NCBI RefSeq assembly: GCF_023734775.1
Contig: NZ_AP025732.1
Location: forward strand, 1,364,001-1,428,000
Direction of reading: 5' to 3'
Source of the DNA: Nostoc cf. commune SO-36
GTDB lineage: Bacteria; Cyanobacteriota; Cyanobacteriia; Cyanobacteriales; Nostocaceae
Length of the DNA stretch: 64,000 nt
The notes under the pieces were generated by a model. The model worked only from the letters and a program-made list of their open reading frames with translations. It was not told the origin of the DNA and searched no databases. Position 1 is the first letter of the stretch. Each line of letters begins with the position of its first letter. Below, piece by piece: positions 61,452-64,000 of the stretch. The translations under genes were made by a program, and so were the position numbers.

Positions 61452-62325
61452 CTAGCTTTCAGCTTTTTTATTAGAGGAATTGACTTTGTGAAAAACCCGA
61501 AATGCGGAGATGTTCAAGATTACCCCTAGCGTAACTTTCAGTACTGCTGCTGGAACAATACCGACAAGCATTCCTCCGATAATGGCTCCAATCACCGAAC
61601 CAACTCCCATAGGTGCTATGGTATTAACCAAGGCTGTACGATCTTCTGCAAATGCACCTCGACTTGCATATCTGAGAGCTCCTACAAGGACAGTTGGTAG
61701 GCTAACTAGAAGACTGGCTGTACCTGCTGTTTTAATATCTGCACCAAAAGCGAAAACAAGTGTTGGGATGATCACTTCACCCCCTGCAACCCCAAGTAAA
61801 CTGCTTACCAGTCCAATAGCTAGACCAAATAAAATACCTGCTGGAATACGCCAACTTAAAGCAGGCGGTAAAAGGGCTGGTATTTGTTGAGGTAGAAAAC
61901 CCTCGACTATTAGGGCAATGCCAATCACTACTAGTAGCACTAAGATGATTCGCTCAAGTTGTTCGTTTGATAACTTTCCTGCCATCGCCGCCCCAAAAAA
62001 AGCAGTGATAACTGCTCCCGCAATCAATGAGAAGATTCACAGGAAGTAATAGAATCACTTGGGCTAAAGAAAGCGTACTACCCCGAATTAACAGGGAAGC
62101 AGCAATCGTAATCAAGCTAACACCCAGGTTTCAAGGTACAGCCTGTCGCACTGAATAGCCCAATGTGCCAACAAGGACTGGCAGGCGAAATTCTGCACCC
62201 CCTAAGCCAATCAATCCCCCTAACGCCCCAATTGGCACGGCGTAGAGAAAGGATAACCTGAAACGACGTACTTGCAAGCTTCTATTGGTAGGCTCCGACG
62301 CAGATGAATTATTCTTTTTCATCAA
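61452..62325 (-). pseudogene. TauE/SafE family permease gene with stop and frameshift
   Basis: The N-terminal part (from ATG 62325) reaches the first helix and TLGYSVRQAVP, then TGA. The same frame continues NLGVSLITIAASLLIRGSTL through LLLPVN. A shift near 62040 then changes to the frame reading IAGAVITAFFGAAMAGKLSNEQLERI to the C-terminus (LGVAGGEVIIPTLVFAFGADIKTAGTASLL motif). TauE/SafE proteins export sulfite or organosulfonates. At least two lesions argue for true decay, but read errors cannot be excluded. Confidence 0.75.
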
Positions 62326-62504
62326 TAATTTATACTTCGGTGTTTTCTTCGTTAAAGCTATATATACCAGGATTTTTGGGTTCTATTGCACTTTTTGGTC
62401 TGAATTTCGGCTCAACTTAAGATTCAAATGTGTTGACTTAAGTGACACATAATCATCCCGTACTAATAGTTTTACTTTTCGATATTCTGGTGGCTAACAA
62501 AAAT

Positions 62505-62541
62505 GAGGGCATAGGTAACTTTTTAAGTTGCCAATACCCTC
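62505..62541 (-). terminator. Hairpin terminator after metK
   Basis: On the minus strand GAGGGTATT-GGCAACTT and AAGTTACC-TATGCCCTC pair around a short A-rich loop and are followed by ATTTTTG. It lies 38 bases after the metK stop. Confidence 0.75.
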
Positions 62542-62578
62542 AGATAGATAAACTAAGTTTTTGCAGTAGCGTATAAGG

Positions 62579-63852
62579 TTAAGTTAGTGCCTGAGCAACT
62601 GCTGCCGAAAGTGACTCATTTGCTGCTTGCTTCAACAATTCAGCTTTATCGGTCTGTTCCCAAGGCAAGTCTAAATCAGCCCGCCCAAAATGACCGTAAG
62701 CCGCGACGTCCTGATAAAAACGTCCGCCTCGTTCACTTGGTAAGTTACGTAAGTTGAAAGTATGGATAATCCCTGCTGGACGCAGTTCAAAATACTTGTT
62801 GATTAATTCCAGTAAGGTTTCTTCATCCACTTTGCCAGTGCCAAAGGTATCCACCAGAATGCTTGTTGGCCGTGCTACGCCAATAGCATAAGATAGCTGG
62901 ATTTCAACTTTTTCTGCTAACCCGGCAGCGACAATATTTTTCGCCACATAGCGAGCCGCGTAAGCAGCAGAACGGTCTACCTTTGTGGGGTCTTTGCCGG
63001 AAAAAGCGCCGCCACCATGACGTGAATAGCCACCGTAGGTATCAACGATTATTTTCCGTCCTGTCAAGCCAGAGTCTCCCTGAGGGCCACCAACAACAAA
63101 TTTGCCAGTAGGGTTGACTAAAAAACGTGTTTCCTGATTAGGTTTAACTTCAATGTCGCCAAAAACAGGTTCGACTACTGCTGCCCAAAGGTCTTGTTTA
63201 ATTTTGGCTTGGACAGCCGCCTCATCCGTGATTTCCCCAATGCTGGCTGTATGCTGGGTGGAAATTAGAATAGTATCAATACCTACTGGGCGTCCATCTT
63301 CGTAGACCACATTACTTGGGTTTTGCCGTCAGGACGCAGGTATGACAATTCACCTGTTTTGCGAACTGCTGCCAATCGGCGAGCAGTGCGATGGGCCAGG
63401 CTGATAGGTAAAGGCATCAGTTCTGGTGTTTCGTTGCTGGCAAAGCCAAACATTATACCTTGATCGCCCGCACCAATTTTGTCGAATTGTTCATCACTAT
63501 CTTGCTCACGGGTTTCTTGAGCGGTGTTAACGCCTTGAGCAATATCGGGTGATTGTTCGTCTAAAGCCAGCAGAACGCTGGTGCTGTTAGCAGAAAAGCC
63601 ATTATCGGCATTGGTATAGCCAATTTCGGCAATTTTTTTGCGGGCGAGATTGACGAAATTTACATTGGCTTTGGTGGTTATTTCACCAGTGATTAGCACC
63701 AAACCAGTATTAACTACTACTTCAGCGGCAACACGGCTGCTGGGGTCTTGTGTCAGTAGTGCATCCAAAATTGTATCAGAAATCTGATCGCAGATTTTAT
63801 CTGGATGACCTTCGGTGACTGACTCGGAGGTAAATAAATATCGACGAGACAA
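62579..63852 (-). CDS. metK: S-adenosylmethionine synthetase, with an apparent one-base frameshift
   Basis: Makes S-adenosylmethionine from methionine and ATP. The start is TTG 63852, eight bases after an AGGAGG site. The first frame has the N-terminal [13 protein letters not shown] and runs to LRPDGKTQV, then breaks. The second frame resumes [17 protein letters not shown] and continues to [24 protein letters not shown] and the C-terminus. Adding one base near 63302 gives a normal product of about 420 residues. Since the enzyme is expected to be essential and no second copy is seen here, a read error is the likeliest cause. Confidence 0.9.
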
Positions 63853-63950
63853 AGGAAATTCCTCCTGACTTGAGTTTTTTCGCTGACTAAATGTGAGTAT
63901 TTAGTTCAACTACCTAAATTTAACGTGAGTTCGATGAACCTCTCCCTGAC

Positions 63951-63970
63951 TTGAACTAAAGTTCAAGTCT
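63951..63970. promoter_or_regulatory. Perfect palindrome upstream of metK
   Basis: ACTTGAACTAAAGTTCAAGT is its own reverse complement over 20 bases except the centre, and sits about 100 bases upstream of metK. It could be an operator or a small RNA hairpin. No known S-adenosylmethionine riboswitch consensus was recognised nearby. Confidence 0.35.
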
Positions 63971-64000
63971 GTCCCTCTCGGACATTGAAGAGCGACGGTT

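Overview
The window comes from a filamentous, probably heterocystous cyanobacterium close to Nostoc. Signs of this are the very frequent HIP1 octamer (GCGATCGC), the light-dependent protochlorophyllide reductase, the rpmG-rpsR-RNase II order, two PEP-CTERM surface-protein genes, many DUF families largely confined to cyanobacteria, and short tandem heptamer repeats typical of Nostoc intergenic DNA. No rRNA, tRNA, prophage or CRISPR array was found.

Layout. 1-8.3 kb: partial membrane protein, PEP-CTERM protein, hemE, an NAD-dependent epimerase, a B12-binding radical SAM enzyme, a membrane protein and a stand-alone LeuA-type barrel. 8.4-12.4 kb: a ParDE-like toxin-antitoxin pair, RNase II, rpsR, rpmG and an RDD protein. 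12.7-18.5 kb: a frameshifted PEP-CTERM gene, moeA, a cysteine-desulfurase-like enzyme, small proteins and tilS. 18.7-21.3 kb: adenosylcobalamin-dependent ribonucleotide reductase (nrdJ), split by a 288-nt group I intron. 21.6-26.5 kb: a heme protein, an aminotransferase, a YjbQ protein, a Rieske oxygenase and a short-chain reductase. 26.6-31.9 kb: tandem repeats, a truncated FAD monooxygenase, a broken WD40 gene and a glycosyltransferase. 32-38.5 kb: an AI-2E permease, a DUF39 protein, a TPR protein and a Mn-exporter-type TMEM165 gene preceded by a yybP-ykoY riboswitch. 38.8-42.3 kb: an IS605-type remnant, an ISAzo13-like IS, DUF29 and por. 42.6-57.7 kb: an accessory region with three AAA-like (STAND-type) ATPase genes, three Uma2 genes, a PD-(D/E)XK nuclease, recQ, uvrA, a DUF6883/DUF4926 pair, HigBA and several gene remnants. 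57.8-63.9 kb: DUF2358, a GH-like protein, an alpha/beta hydrolase, a pentapeptide protein, a broken TauE/SafE gene and metK.

Working together: hemE and por belong to tetrapyrrole/chlorophyll synthesis, though they are far apart. The radical SAM enzyme and NrdJ both use cobalamin. RecQ and UvrA are DNA-repair enzymes that lie inside a region rich in nucleases, STAND-like ATPases and toxin-antitoxin genes, and this region looks like a conflict or defence island.

State of the sequence: several genes carry one-base frameshifts. One of them is metK, which is expected to be essential, so some of these are probably base-call errors. Other lesions look like true decay: an inverted-repeat insertion with a 9-bp target duplication, an IS transposase stop codon, and 5' or 3' truncated genes.
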